Shown: positions 45,647 through 55,687, numbered from the stretch's first letter. The stretch: 64,000 nucleotides of DNA from Candidatus Thorarchaeota archaeon (GCA_003345595.1 PRDI01000075.1:1-64000); one strand, 5' to 3'. Numbers and translations: made by a program. Notes: generated by a model not told the origin, from the letters alone.

Positions 45647-46717
45647 TTGCACTTGATGTACTCCCCTAGACCCTTTCTCAGAATACCTGAAAGTGACGGA
45701 GATTGGGTAAGGAAGGCCCTCTTGACTGCCAATCTGCTCGACAAGGACTTCAGAATTGAATCGAGAGATGGTATGCTGTTCATTCCTCTGAGGCATGAGG
45801 TGGAACACGAGAGGATTCGAGAAATCCTTGGGGTCGTCGCCTTCGAAACCGGAAGGAAGGACTTCGACCCGCTTTCCAAGTGTCCAAGAACACTCAAAGA
45901 CGCATTGGCTGGCACGATGGGCGCCGAGCAAATGGCGTTGCTTCCCAGAGCGTACGATATGGTGGGTGACATAGCGGTGCTTGAGCTGCCAGAAGAGATA
46001 GCATCATATGGAAAGCAAATTGGCGAGGCATTCTTGGCAGTCCACAGCAGCTTCATGACAGTCCTAGCCAAAAGAGGCGCCGTGTCAGGTACTTCCAGAA
46101 CGCGACAGTATGAATTCCTTGCAGGCCAGAGAAAGACAAAGACTGTTCATACAGAATACGGTTGCAGAATTGCCGTGGACTTGGCAAAGGCCTACTTCAG
46201 TCCTCGGCTGCTTGAAGAGCACAGCAGGATTGCCAAACAGGTGAATGATGACGAGCTCATCATAGACATGTTCACCGGTGTCGGCTGCTTCCCTCTCCAC
46301 ATTACAAGAGCGCACGATTCTCGTGTGGTGGCAATAGACATCAACCCAGACGCAATCCGCTTGCTGAGAGAGAGCATGAGCATGAACCGGCTCAGAGGCG
46401 AGATTGTCCCGGTAGTGGCAGACTCAGGAGTCTACGTCCGGGCCAACTTCTTCAAGAATGCCGATCGCATCATAATGAATCATCCCTCAGGGGCTCTGGA
46501 ATTCGTTTCAGAGGCTTGTCATGCAATCAGGGACAATGGGGTAATTCACTACCACGCATTCACGGGAGCAGACAATTCGGACGAAGAGATGATCGAGAAG
46601 GTCACTCAAGTAATCAGCAAGAGCGGCCGGGATCTTGTTGAGATAGCACAACTGAAGCGTGTTCGCGAGAGTGCTCCTCACGAATACCAGATGGTTGCAG
46701 ACTTGATTATCCGCTGA
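45647..46717 (+). CDS. trm5: Trm5/TYW2-family tRNA methyltransferase
   Basis: 'LIIDMFTGVGCFPLHITRAHDSRVVAIDINPDAI', 'IIMNHPSGALEF'. Confidence 0.88.
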   Translation: MHLMYSPRPFLRIPESDGDWVRKALLTANLLDKDFRIESRDGMLFIPLRHEVEHERIREILGVVAFETGRKDFDPLSKCPRTLKDALAGTMGAEQMALLPRAYDMVGDIAVLELPEEIASYGKQIGEAFLAVHSSFMTVLAKRGAVSGTSRTRQYEFLAGQRKTKTVHTEYGCRIAVDLAKAYFSPRLLEEHSRIAKQVNDDELIIDMFTGVGCFPLHITRAHDSRVVAIDINPDAIRLLRESMSMNRLRGEIVPVVADSGVYVRANFFKNADRIIMNHPSGALEFVSEACHAIRDNGVIHYHAFTGADNSDEEMIEKVTQVISKSGRDLVEIAQLKRVRESAPHEYQMVADLIIR

Positions 46718-47132
46718 TGTAGATGAGTTCACAATCCAGCACGGCATCAGGCCGTTTGAGCCTATCCACAAAACCACGGTCCAATCCCGATGCCGCTTTG
46801 TCCGCCTGGACGAGCACAGTACGTCCGCACTCAAACGAGCTGGTCCGTGCAACCATGCTTGTGGTGTCAGTGTACGTGAGACCTATACTGCCTCGACCCA
46901 CTACTTCCTCGGTCATGTCATCTACCGACAATTTGAGGACTATCTTCGTGTTTCTGTTTCTAGCCATGGCCTTTATCTCATCATCCAAGTTTCGCAGAGT
47001 CTGGTTGGCGCAGATGCCAACAATGCAGGTGCCCCGTCTTGTGACACCTCTCTCAGTCGTTATCTCAAGCGTGGTATCATGTCTGCCTACTATGTTGCTG
47101 TGGCCTGCTGCCCGAAAGCGGACACTACGCAT
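46707..47132 (-). CDS. DUF371-family protein
   Basis: 'RAAGHSNIVGRHDTTLEITTERGVTRRGTCIVGICANQ'. Confidence 0.8.
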   Translation of the reverse strand: MRSVRFRAAGHSNIVGRHDTTLEITTERGVTRRGTCIVGICANQTLRNLDDEIKAMARNRNTKIVLKLSVDDMTEEVVGRGSIGLTYTDTTSMVARTSSFECGRTVLVQADKAASGLDRGFVDRLKRPDAVLDCELIYISG

Positions 47133-47191
47133 GCCCCATTGATTGCTCTCAAGGCTTTTATCATTGCACGTATCTCCACTTTACGATTGGT

Positions 47192-47869
47192 ATGCCTGAG
47201 AGCCGCATGAAGAGTGAAAAGGAGGGTCTGGTTCAGCGGCTAAAGGCCAGTGGCTATCTTGCAAGCGAACAAGTGGAACGAGCATTAAGAAGAGTACCAC
47301 GCGAGGAGTTTGTATTGCCTGAGCTTCGGGACGAGGCATACCGAGATACACCCCTCCCGATATGTTGTGGACAGACGATATCTGCGCCCCATATGTGCGT
47401 GATTATGTGTGAAGCATTGGAGCTTGGAGAAGGGCTCAGAGTGTTGGAGGTAGGTGCGGGATCTGGTTACCACGCCGCTCTCTGTGCCGAGATAATTGCA
47501 CCTACGGACGCACAAACGCCCGGTCATGTATATACTGTAGAGATTATGGATGGGCTCATCAACTTCGCACGAGGGAATCTCGAGCGGACTGGTTATGCCA
47601 GTAGGGTGACCTTGATTCACGGTGACGGCGGGAAAGGTCTTCCCCAATATGCGCCTTTCGACAGGGTAATTGTCACGGCGGCTGCTCCATCTGTACCTCC
47701 GCCATTGGTAGAGCAGCTTGTTCCTGGAGGCACGATGCTGATACCGGTAGGTGGACGTGGTTTCTTCCAAGAGCTGCTGGTCCTGAGGAAAGACCCAAAG
47801 GGCAGAATCAGCACAAAGAACTGGGGTGGTGTCGCATTTGTGCCTCTCACAGGTGAGTATGGACACTGA
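47192..47869 (+). CDS. pcm: Protein-L-isoaspartate O-methyltransferase
   Basis: 'QTISAPHMCVIMCEALELGEGLRVLEVGAGSGYHAAL'. Confidence 0.95.
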   Translation: MPESRMKSEKEGLVQRLKASGYLASEQVERALRRVPREEFVLPELRDEAYRDTPLPICCGQTISAPHMCVIMCEALELGEGLRVLEVGAGSGYHAALCAEIIAPTDAQTPGHVYTVEIMDGLINFARGNLERTGYASRVTLIHGDGGKGLPQYAPFDRVIVTAAAPSVPPPLVEQLVPGGTMLIPVGGRGFFQELLVLRKDPKGRISTKNWGGVAFVPLTGEYGH

Positions 47870-47871
47870 GC

Positions 47872-48585
47872 TCACGTCACAAGGTGAAGTGGCACCACCC
47901 TGAGGACAAGGGCCTCATCGACACCTAGGCCGAGCTTCTTCCTCAGGTTCACAGGCGCAATCACCTCAAGAATGTCCTGACTGTGATGTGTCCTCTGAGC
48001 AATGACGACCGCGCCTTCAATCTTGTCGTTGACTCTCACTCTGTAGCAGATCACATCACCGAATGTCCTTCCTTCTCTAGTGAAGCCAGTTACAACCAGT
48101 GGTGGAGTATGCTTCATCCTGCTGACTGCTCTCTGCGACTCTTCGTCAGCGACTTTGACATTCAGAGTACCAGAGAAAGGAGCGAAACCAAGTGCGCTCC
48201 TGAATCTCGAGGAGTAGGCATCAACGTAATACGCTCCTTCACCTAGGCCGTCCACAACCTTACCGCGAATCAGAATCTCGTTTCCAGTCTGCGCTAGGGC
48301 GGTTTCTAGGCCTCCGAGAATCTGCAGCAACTCATTGCGACCCTGCTCCGTAAGCTCGACCCCCATACCATTCGCAGTGAGGGTCCGGCTTATGTATCCA
48401 CTCTCAGCACAGTGAGCCACACGACGTGATGCAGTCTGCTGGCTTACTCCCATGAAATTGCCGAGTTGACGAGTAGTCAAGGTCACCCGCTCATGTATTG
48501 CTCCAAGTTGTGCCAATGAGTAGAGGGTGAACCATGTTTCGGGTTCAATCAACACGCGCTGCCTCCATGAAGTGTTTGTACCCAC
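47872..48585 (-). CDS. ribK: CTP-dependent riboflavin kinase with N-terminal wHTH
   Basis: N-terminal HTH and 'GKVVDGLGEGAYYVDAYSSRFRSALGFAPFSGTLNVKV'. Confidence 0.92.
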   Translation of the reverse strand: MGTNTSWRQRVLIEPETWFTLYSLAQLGAIHERVTLTTRQLGNFMGVSQQTASRRVAHCAESGYISRTLTANGMGVELTEQGRNELLQILGGLETALAQTGNEILIRGKVVDGLGEGAYYVDAYSSRFRSALGFAPFSGTLNVKVADEESQRAVSRMKHTPPLVVTGFTREGRTFGDVICYRVRVNDKIEGAVVIAQRTHHSQDILEVIAPVNLRKKLGLGVDEALVLRVVPLHLVT

Positions 48586-49217
48586 GACTTTGCGATGCTA
48601 TGAGCTCTGCGGAGTGGTTCGGGAAAGCCATGAATGGAAGTCTTCCTGACAACATCAAGGGCGGTTTCAAGACTGACTCTGTGTCCAATTGACACAAAGA
48701 CCGGCTTTTTCTTGCCATTGAGCCACAGTGCCGAACCGACGGTCTGCCCCGCATCTACGACTTCAGCTGTGTCACCAGAACGAGCCTGAATCTCCCCCTG
48801 TAGAAGAGTCTTGGTGACGCCGACTGTCTGCCTATCCATCGTAACTCCCAAGTATGAGGCGAGACCAAGTCTGCGGGGATGAAGGACGCCGTTGCCGTTG
48901 ATCAAGACGGGTCCTGTTGGCTCCAATTCACCAAGAATGGAAGCCACTATTGGTCCCTCACGCAACTGAAGGAATCCCGGCAGGTAGGGCGTCCTACACT
49001 CACATGTTCTCTTTACAATCTGCACTACAGCCTGATTATGGAGGTTCATCACCACAGCGCAGCCCAATGCCTCAGTGTCCGTGTAAGCAACATCTATGCC
49101 AGTGACAAGTAGGCCATTGAATGGTGGCTCGTCACGGGCGATGACTCTTTTCGCGAGTTCCATCTGCTGAGTTTCAGCCTGTGCTATTGCCTGAATGAGC
49201 TCAGCGTTTGCGCTCAT
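48549..49217 (-). CDS. nfi: Endonuclease V
   Basis: 'VTGIDVAYTD', 'YLPGFLQLREGPIV', 'LINGNGVLHPRRLGLASYLG'. Confidence 0.93.
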   Translation of the reverse strand: MSANAELIQAIAQAETQQMELAKRVIARDEPPFNGLLVTGIDVAYTDTEALGCAVVMNLHNQAVVQIVKRTCECRTPYLPGFLQLREGPIVASILGELEPTGPVLINGNGVLHPRRLGLASYLGVTMDRQTVGVTKTLLQGEIQARSGDTAEVVDAGQTVGSALWLNGKKKPVFVSIGHRVSLETALDVVRKTSIHGFPEPLRRAHSIAKSWVQTLHGGSAC

Positions 49218-49857
49218 CTCTGGCGCGCTCCTCGAAGTCCCTCAGCTCTCCTATGAGCTTGGACTGTTGTACGCCGGCGGTGAGATCTCCGCGGGTTCGT
49301 TCCACGAGCGACCTAGCGACATCGCACTTTCTGCGAAGGTCCGGGACCAAGGCATTTGGGAAGTCGAATGATAATAGCCCCTCTAAGGTTTCTTCCATAA
49401 ATCCCAAGAGTTGCTCAGCCCGCTCGACCTCGTCTGCGCGTAGAGAGTCGAGTACTGCCCTTCTGAGTTCTCCAATCGCATCTGCGAGCCCTGTAAGGAA
49501 TGGCCTGATAGGTATGCCATGCTGCTGAGGTGGAGTGAACGTGCCCTCACTAAGTAGAGAAACCACGTTTGCCGCCTCTGCTATCTCTTGGTAAGCGCTG
49601 TCCAACAGTCTAGAGGAAAGCATGAACTCGCTCTGTGAGCACTCTCTGCTTGCCTCGGTCAGGATGTCTTGGGCTTCATAGACCAGCCCAGATGCATCAG
49701 CATACTCTCTTCTGTGTGCGCACTTCACTGACTCGGCACACTTTCTTACAGCCTCTCTTGCCAGAGGTAGGACTCTCTCACGAATGTGATCATCGTTCTC
49801 AATCTCAGTCTTGAGGGGTTCTAGAATCCTGTCAAGCTCCATATGGTCCACCATCAC
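49201..49857 (-). CDS. Translin-family protein
   Basis: All-helical Translin-like sequence, 'GLADAIGELRRAVLDSLRADEVERAEQLLGFMEETLEGLLSFDFPNALVPDLRRKCDVARSLVERTRGDL'. Confidence 0.88.
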   Translation of the reverse strand: MMVDHMELDRILEPLKTEIENDDHIRERVLPLAREAVRKCAESVKCAHRREYADASGLVYEAQDILTEASRECSQSEFMLSSRLLDSAYQEIAEAANVVSLLSEGTFTPPQQHGIPIRPFLTGLADAIGELRRAVLDSLRADEVERAEQLLGFMEETLEGLLSFDFPNALVPDLRRKCDVARSLVERTRGDLTAGVQQSKLIGELRDFEERARDERKR

Positions 49858-50825
49858 AGTGACTGTATACTCTCTGGATGCCGCTCTCGAGATAGAAGCA
49901 CAACACGGCTTTCAACTTGTTCATCGAGAGTGATATATCCAGTGATTGCTGATATCTTCTCTGCAAACGCACGTATGTCTTGGTGAGAGGGAACGTTGTG
50001 GAGGCTCAGCCTTCCTCTTGATGAGCCTAGGGGCATGTACCCCTTAACCTCCACGAAGTCTGGGTTTCCCTTCAGAATCATGCTTCCATAGGCCCTTGGA
50101 TTGTGCATGTTGCGGCCTGAAACCATTGTGAGTCTGTTGACACGTCTGCAGTTGAGTGACCTGAGCAAGTCCTGCGTTTCGTTGATTAGCTCCCACGAAT
50201 GGGGATCCGCTGGTCTGCACAGAAACCTGTAGGTCTGTTCATCGGGTGCGGCAAGTGTGACGTACAACTGAGTGGGGAGTGACATTTCTCTTATGACCTC
50301 GGGGCGCGTACCATTAGTAACGAGGAATGATGTCATCTTTCGATGACGAATCTCATCAATCAATAGCCCAATCATAGGATACAGAGTAGGTTCTCCGGAC
50401 AGTGAAATAGCCACATGCTTTGGGTTGCGTGCCTCCTTGTACTTGCTCTCCGGGACCCTTGCGCCCGCTTCGGGATTGTAGCCTCCCAGTGCTCGCTGGT
50501 TCGCCATCAATGCGGCATCCAAGAGCTCTCGTGGAGGTAGCGCATCCTCTTCCGCCACTTCTGTCTGATTCCAAGCAATGCCAACGTCAGTCGGCGTCAC
50601 GCGCCAACAGAACTCACATTGCTGAGTACACTTGTCGACCAGTGGAGTCATCTGGACGCATCTGTGCGACTCAATCCCGTAGAATCGCTGTTTGTAACAG
50701 ACATCACCAAAGAGGAGGCTCTTCTTCTGCCACTGACAGGCCTTGAATGCTCCTCTCTCCCCAAGAATGTCATACCCCTGATGCTCAAGCTTCTCCCTGA
50801 GCTGGGCCGGCATCTCAGTACTCAA
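49854..50825 (-). CDS. taw1: 4-demethylwyosine synthase TYW1/Taw1 (radical SAM)
   Basis: 'CTQQCEFCWR' CxxxCxxC, 'ISLSGEPTLYPMIGLLIDE'. Confidence 0.95.
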   Translation of the reverse strand: MSTEMPAQLREKLEHQGYDILGERGAFKACQWQKKSLLFGDVCYKQRFYGIESHRCVQMTPLVDKCTQQCEFCWRVTPTDVGIAWNQTEVAEEDALPPRELLDAALMANQRALGGYNPEAGARVPESKYKEARNPKHVAISLSGEPTLYPMIGLLIDEIRHRKMTSFLVTNGTRPEVIREMSLPTQLYVTLAAPDEQTYRFLCRPADPHSWELINETQDLLRSLNCRRVNRLTMVSGRNMHNPRAYGSMILKGNPDFVEVKGYMPLGSSRGRLSLHNVPSHQDIRAFAEKISAITGYITLDEQVESRVVLLSRERHPESIQSL

Positions 50826-50923
50826 GTTCGGCTCTCCTAGTTCAGAAAGGCTGGTATCTTATGAGCCTTTGGCAATAGTCACCGATTCAGAAGCCTTTGT
50901 TCAGATATGGACCCAATTCACGC

Positions 50924-52189
50924 TCATATACATCGAGAGGACAGCTTCTGGGCCAAGCGCTCCTGTGTGCCCCATGACCCAGTGAGGTATCCCCGTTTAG
51001 CAAGTCTACCCAACGTTGTTCTTGTTTCTTCACTAAGGTGACCCGGCGGCATGTTCTCATAGGCGCTTCCGGGTAATGGCAGGAACACGTGTGCGTGAAT
51101 CTTTGCGCCCATCTCTATCAGAGTCAGACATGTTTCTATGTTAGCCCTCACATCGTCGTCCCTCTCACCGGGTAGACCGAAGATCATATCCACATGAGGC
51201 ACAAAACCGCTGTCCAGAGTCGTCCTGACAGCCATCATACCCTCCTCGACAGTATGCTTTCTGTTGATGGCTTCCAGAATGCGGTCACTACCCGACTGCA
51301 GCCCTATCTGGAGAGTTTCGTTGGATACGTATCGTCGCAGTATCTGCAGAGTGTCACGAGTTACAAAGTCGGGTCTCACTTCTGAGGGGAAGGCTCCGAA
51401 GAACACTTCCTCAAGCCCCTCTATCGAGGTTGTTTCGCTTAGGAGTTGTTTCAGTTTCTCTGGTGCCGCACGTCCTCCTGAACCCCCAAAGGAGAGGGCG
51501 TTCGGAGACAGGAACCAGGTCCGCTTGAAGTTCCTCTTCTGAACTGCAAGACGAAGCCAACTGACTATGGACTCCACGGACCTGTGTTTCACTGTTCCTC
51601 CAGCGAGGAAGGGGGTGCAACAGAACTTACATGCGAAAGGACAGCCACGGGTAACCTCGACGGGACCGACAATGTTTAGGTCCAGTGCAAACGGTGGATA
51701 GTCGTCGAGATTCACTTTCGGTAAATCGCGGGGCTTTGGGTATGTTTCCATATGCTCAGACACCACACCCTCCACTCCTCTCACATCACTTCCATTCATC
51801 AATCGCCATACCATCTCTGGAAAGGCCCGTTCGCCCTCACCAATCAAGACATGATCGAATCCAGCGTCAATCAACTCCCAAGGTCTTGCACTCGCATGTG
51901 GTCCTCCTGCGAGCAGAGTCACTGTGTTCCCAAACTGACTGCGGATTTCCCTGACCTCGTCAGATACTCGATCCACCTGTGTCGACATGACGGAGTATGC
52001 GACTGTGACGTGCCCCTGTCTGAGATACTTCTTGATAATCTCGTTTGGAGGAATGGGGGGTGCAAGGACTCTCAGACTGCTCAGTTTCGGGTCTGACTCA
52101 AGTGCACCAAGCAGGGCGGCTGCACTATAGCGCGATTGTTGGTAGAAGCGGAAAATCAGTGTGTGGTCAAACACGTGTCGCACGCGCAC
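50924..52189 (-). CDS. B12-binding-domain radical SAM protein
   Basis: 'LLAGGPHASARPWELIDAGFDHVLIGEGERAF', 'VTRGCPFACKFCCTP'. Confidence 0.9.
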   Translation of the reverse strand: MRVRHVFDHTLIFRFYQQSRYSAAALLGALESDPKLSSLRVLAPPIPPNEIIKKYLRQGHVTVAYSVMSTQVDRVSDEVREIRSQFGNTVTLLAGGPHASARPWELIDAGFDHVLIGEGERAFPEMVWRLMNGSDVRGVEGVVSEHMETYPKPRDLPKVNLDDYPPFALDLNIVGPVEVTRGCPFACKFCCTPFLAGGTVKHRSVESIVSWLRLAVQKRNFKRTWFLSPNALSFGGSGGRAAPEKLKQLLSETTSIEGLEEVFFGAFPSEVRPDFVTRDTLQILRRYVSNETLQIGLQSGSDRILEAINRKHTVEEGMMAVRTTLDSGFVPHVDMIFGLPGERDDDVRANIETCLTLIEMGAKIHAHVFLPLPGSAYENMPPGHLSEETRTTLGRLAKRGYLTGSWGTQERLAQKLSSRCI

Positions 52190-52785
52190 TAGTTGAGTAC
52201 TTTCTCCTGTACTCCTTCTTTCGTGACAGACATGATCCGGATGTCACCACCAGACTGGACGTCCCGTGCAATCCCTGCCTTGACTGCCTTCACTGCTACA
52301 TCTTCTGCCTCTTTCACAGTAAGCCCCTGTTTGTACTCTCTCTCAAGAACACCGTATGCCATCTGCATTCCTGACCCTGCAGCGGTGTACTCGTCAGGAA
52401 TCAATGAACCACCCATGTCCAGGGTATAGAGGGCAGGGCCATTCTTGTCGACACCTACAATCACCGTTTGGACGTAGAGCGGGTCGACTCTTCTCGCGTA
52501 AAGCGTGTTTGCTACTATCTTGGAGAGCGTCTTCACTGTGATCGGTTTCTTCTCACTGAGTTCATACAGTTTGATCTGAACGTGAAGGCGGTTGACGAGC
52601 ATCTGGTAGTCAGAGGTCAGTCCGGCGGAAGCCAAGACAATAGTGTCTGTAAGCTTGAATGCCTTGATGCCTTTCTCGCTCAAGACGAATGTACCCCAGC
52701 TCACCAATGAATCTGTTGCCACTATTGCTCCGTCGCTGCACTTGATGCCGACAACGGTCGCGCCTGTTGGTATTGACATTGTCAA
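52189..52785 (-). CDS. psmB: 20S proteasome beta-type subunit, predicted non-catalytic (Ala at the Thr1 position)
   Basis: 'PTG|ATVVGIKCSDGAIVATDSLV…KGIKAFKL': Asp17 and Lys33 positions retained, residue 1 = Ala. Confidence 0.92.
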   Translation of the reverse strand: MTMSIPTGATVVGIKCSDGAIVATDSLVSWGTFVLSEKGIKAFKLTDTIVLASAGLTSDYQMLVNRLHVQIKLYELSEKKPITVKTLSKIVANTLYARRVDPLYVQTVIVGVDKNGPALYTLDMGGSLIPDEYTAAGSGMQMAYGVLEREYKQGLTVKEAEDVAVKAVKAGIARDVQSGGDIRIMSVTKEGVQEKVLN

Positions 52786-52832
52786 GATGCCTCCGTCCGA
52801 GGAACTCTGGTACAGCTATGGTCAATTACGGT

Positions 52833-52843
52833 CCTTTTAAAAC
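52833..52843. promoter_or_regulatory. TATA-like element (CCTTTTAAAAC)
   Basis: In the divergent interval between psmB and NOG1-like gene. Confidence 0.4.
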
Positions 52844-52896
52844 GCTTTTGAACTGTTCCTATCAGCACCAGACATGCCTTAGGAGTAGTTTCTCAA

Positions 52897-53973
52897 GTGC
52901 CATCTCTGAATCCATTCACAGACATTCCAGTATTGATGACCTCGGAGGAGATAATCGAATATGCGCACAACAGATCAGTGAGAAAGAGTGCGAAGAGTCC
53001 CGTACGGATGTCCAAGCTTGAGAAGACTCGCATAAGGGAGATAGCTAGGACTCAGGAGTTCACCAAGCAAGTGAGGGCTAAGCTAAAGGCGACCGTTGAG
53101 TCCTTTCCGTCTCTGGACCGACTCCATCCGTTCTATCTCGAGTTGACTGAGATACTCATAGGTGTGGACAAGTTGAAACAAGCACTGGGAGCCATTTTCA
53201 ACTGCATTGGCCCGATAGATAGGATAGCAGACTCACAGATTGCAGCCATGAAGCGTGCAGACGAACTCGGTGAGATCAAGAAGTTGCGGAGCGCCACAAA
53301 AGGACGCATCTCCTCAATCGTACGTGGAACAGCCAATAACCTCGACACGGTCATTGAGGCAAGAAAGGTCTTGAGTGGTTTGCCCGGAGTGAATCCGAGT
53401 TCGCCCACAGTCGTGTGTGCAGGTTTTCCCAATGTGGGTAAGTCTACTCTCGTGAAGGCGGTTTCGACGGCGGAACCCGAGATTGCCTATTATCCATTCA
53501 CAACTCGTGAGGTGATAATCGGACACATGACTGTAGACAACCAAGTCATTCAGGTGGTTGACACGCCGGGCATCCTAGACCGGCCGATGAGTCAGAGAAA
53601 TCAGATTGAGAGGCAGGCCATTGCCGCCCTGAAGTATCTCGCGAGTGTCATCATATTCATGATGGACCCATCAGAGGCTTGCGGGTGGACTTTCGACGAA
53701 CAGATTCATCTGCATGATGAGGTACGTAGAATGTTTCCGGTGAACCCTGTCATCGTTGTGTTCAACAAAGTGGACATAACCCCTCAGGATCGTCTTGAGG
53801 CAGCAAGAGCAAGGATTCCCGGGGCCCGCGAGATTGTGGCTTCACAAGGGATCGGCCTCCAAGAGCTCATGAGAGAGGTAATTGAAGCCGTGGATTTGTC
53901 GTCACTGCAGGAAGTCATAGACGCGTACCTTTCAGCGCTGCCCAAGAGCGAATCCCATTCCTCGGATGCGTAA
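52897..53973 (+). CDS. NOG1-like OBG-family GTPase
   Basis: 'VVCAGFPNVGKSTLVKAVSTAEPEIAYYPFTTREVIIGHM…VVDTPGILDRP…FNKVD'. Confidence 0.93.
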   Translation: MPSLNPFTDIPVLMTSEEIIEYAHNRSVRKSAKSPVRMSKLEKTRIREIARTQEFTKQVRAKLKATVESFPSLDRLHPFYLELTEILIGVDKLKQALGAIFNCIGPIDRIADSQIAAMKRADELGEIKKLRSATKGRISSIVRGTANNLDTVIEARKVLSGLPGVNPSSPTVVCAGFPNVGKSTLVKAVSTAEPEIAYYPFTTREVIIGHMTVDNQVIQVVDTPGILDRPMSQRNQIERQAIAALKYLASVIIFMMDPSEACGWTFDEQIHLHDEVRRMFPVNPVIVVFNKVDITPQDRLEAARARIPGAREIVASQGIGLQELMREVIEAVDLSSLQEVIDAYLSALPKSESHSSDA

Positions 53974-55002
53974 CACTCCTGGTCCTCCGACTTCTCCTTC
54001 AATCTCTGCATTAACACCCAAGATATGCTGAGCGACCCAGACGTTAGTTTCTAGATGCGATGTCACTTCGGTCACTCCAATCCGACTATCTCCTGATGCC
54101 ACAGCCATGTATGGCACCAGCATGTCACTCAGGTGTGAATCAACGGCTTTTCCTGCGGAAAGCTCGTGAATGAGATCATGAGCTGCCTCCGAACCAACAT
54201 TCTCAGCACTCTTCCCTCTCTCTCCCAAGCTATCAGAACCTAGCCTGACACCGTTTTCCGACTCTGCCCAGAGTACAATACCGCTACCTGGCCCCAGATG
54301 TGGATCCCTAGCTTTGGGATACGTTTCTCGTGAGATATTGACTCTCTGAATGCTGTGACTGCGTAGCATCTGTTCTGCAGATGCCGCCTGTCTCTCGGCC
54401 ACATGCGATGGAAGTTTAACACAGTGGGACACTCCGCCTATCTCCCTAAGGCGTCCGAACTCAATCAGCTCAAGTGGCGAAACCACTCGGACTGAGCCTA
54501 TTGTGCACGAAACCCTGCCTCCTCCTGCAGGGTAATGACCACGCTGTTCCTGCACCAATTTTACTACCGGCCCCATACGTCGAAGCGTGTACAGGAACAC
54601 TTCGCGCAGATAATCGACAGGGGGACTCCAAGCGACATCAGTGCCGCCCACTAAATGAAAGCTGATGGGGTCGTTAGACAGAATTGCAGGCGGCAGGACT
54701 GTCTGAAGAACAAGCGATATTGACCCTGCTGTTCCAACGTCAAATACGAAATCGCCGCCGCCTCTCCGGACGGGTTCAAACCGGACTTCAGTGCTACCTA
54801 CTTTCAGACCACTCACTTTTGCACTAACGATTCTTGCAGCCAGTTCCACTCCTGCAATGTGCTGGCTCTTCAGGCCGGGATCTGGCCTGTTTGCACGTAT
54901 GTTGAATACTCTCACCGGCCGCATGGCAAGTGCTGACAACGAGACTGCTGTGCGCAGTATTTGCCCACCGCCCTCGCCATGGGAACCATCAACGTCAATC
55001 AT
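53932..55002 (-). CDS. rtcA: RNA 3'-terminal phosphate cyclase
   Basis: 'DGSHGEGGGQILRTAVSLSALAMRPVRVFNIRANRPDPGLKSQH'. Confidence 0.96.
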   Translation of the reverse strand: MIDVDGSHGEGGGQILRTAVSLSALAMRPVRVFNIRANRPDPGLKSQHIAGVELAARIVSAKVSGLKVGSTEVRFEPVRRGGGDFVFDVGTAGSISLVLQTVLPPAILSNDPISFHLVGGTDVAWSPPVDYLREVFLYTLRRMGPVVKLVQEQRGHYPAGGGRVSCTIGSVRVVSPLELIEFGRLREIGGVSHCVKLPSHVAERQAASAEQMLRSHSIQRVNISRETYPKARDPHLGPGSGIVLWAESENGVRLGSDSLGERGKSAENVGSEAAHDLIHELSAGKAVDSHLSDMLVPYMAVASGDSRIGVTEVTSHLETNVWVAQHILGVNAEIEGEVGGPGVLRIRGMGFALGQR

Positions 55003-55157
55003 ACTGGTTCACTTGTGGACGACGGGATGTGTCGGTGGTTAAGGTCTTTGGTGCTTAAACTGCTGCTGACAAGGAGCAAGGTTGTTCAACGTTTCCTGAG
55101 TTGTGCACGAGGTCCCAACGCTTATTTGCCATTTGAGTCACAGGTCGACGGATTGAG

Positions 55158-55679
55158 ATGCGGTCACTGTTTGTAGGGCGTTTTCAGCCGTTACACAAGG
55201 GTCACATATACACTGTCAAACAGATAATCGACAGAGGAGAAGACCTAGTCATTGCCATAGGCAGTGCTCAGTACTCCCATACTCCCGACAACCCCTTCAC
55301 GGGAGGCGAGAGGCTGATGTTCTGGAAACGCGCCATCATAGATGAAGGTCTCCCGCTTGAGCGTATTGACATTGTACCGGTACCTGACATCGGCATCCAT
55401 CCACTGTGGGTTTCGCACCTCCGGTCATTAGTACCGCACTTCGACATGGCATACAGTCACAACCCCCTTGTAAGGAGGCTTCTAAAAGATGCTGGGTTCG
55501 AAGTGGCTGAAACCGGGCTTCTTGAGCGAGGAACATACAGTGGCAGGCATATCCGGGATCTGATGAGATGGGGCGGCGAATGGGAGCCTCTGGTACCTGA
55601 CGGAGTAGTAGAGATAATCAAGGGGCTCCAGCTTGACGAGCGTGTCAGGGAGATTGGTGAGGTCACAATCGTACGATGA
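55158..55679 (+). CDS. nadM: Nicotinamide-nucleotide adenylyltransferase
   Basis: 'SLFVGRFQPLHKGHIYTV', 'YSGRHIRDLMRWG'. Confidence 0.95.
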   Translation: MRSLFVGRFQPLHKGHIYTVKQIIDRGEDLVIAIGSAQYSHTPDNPFTGGERLMFWKRAIIDEGLPLERIDIVPVPDIGIHPLWVSHLRSLVPHFDMAYSHNPLVRRLLKDAGFEVAETGLLERGTYSGRHIRDLMRWGGEWEPLVPDGVVEIIKGLQLDERVREIGEVTIVR

Positions 55680-55687
55680 AGGCCACA

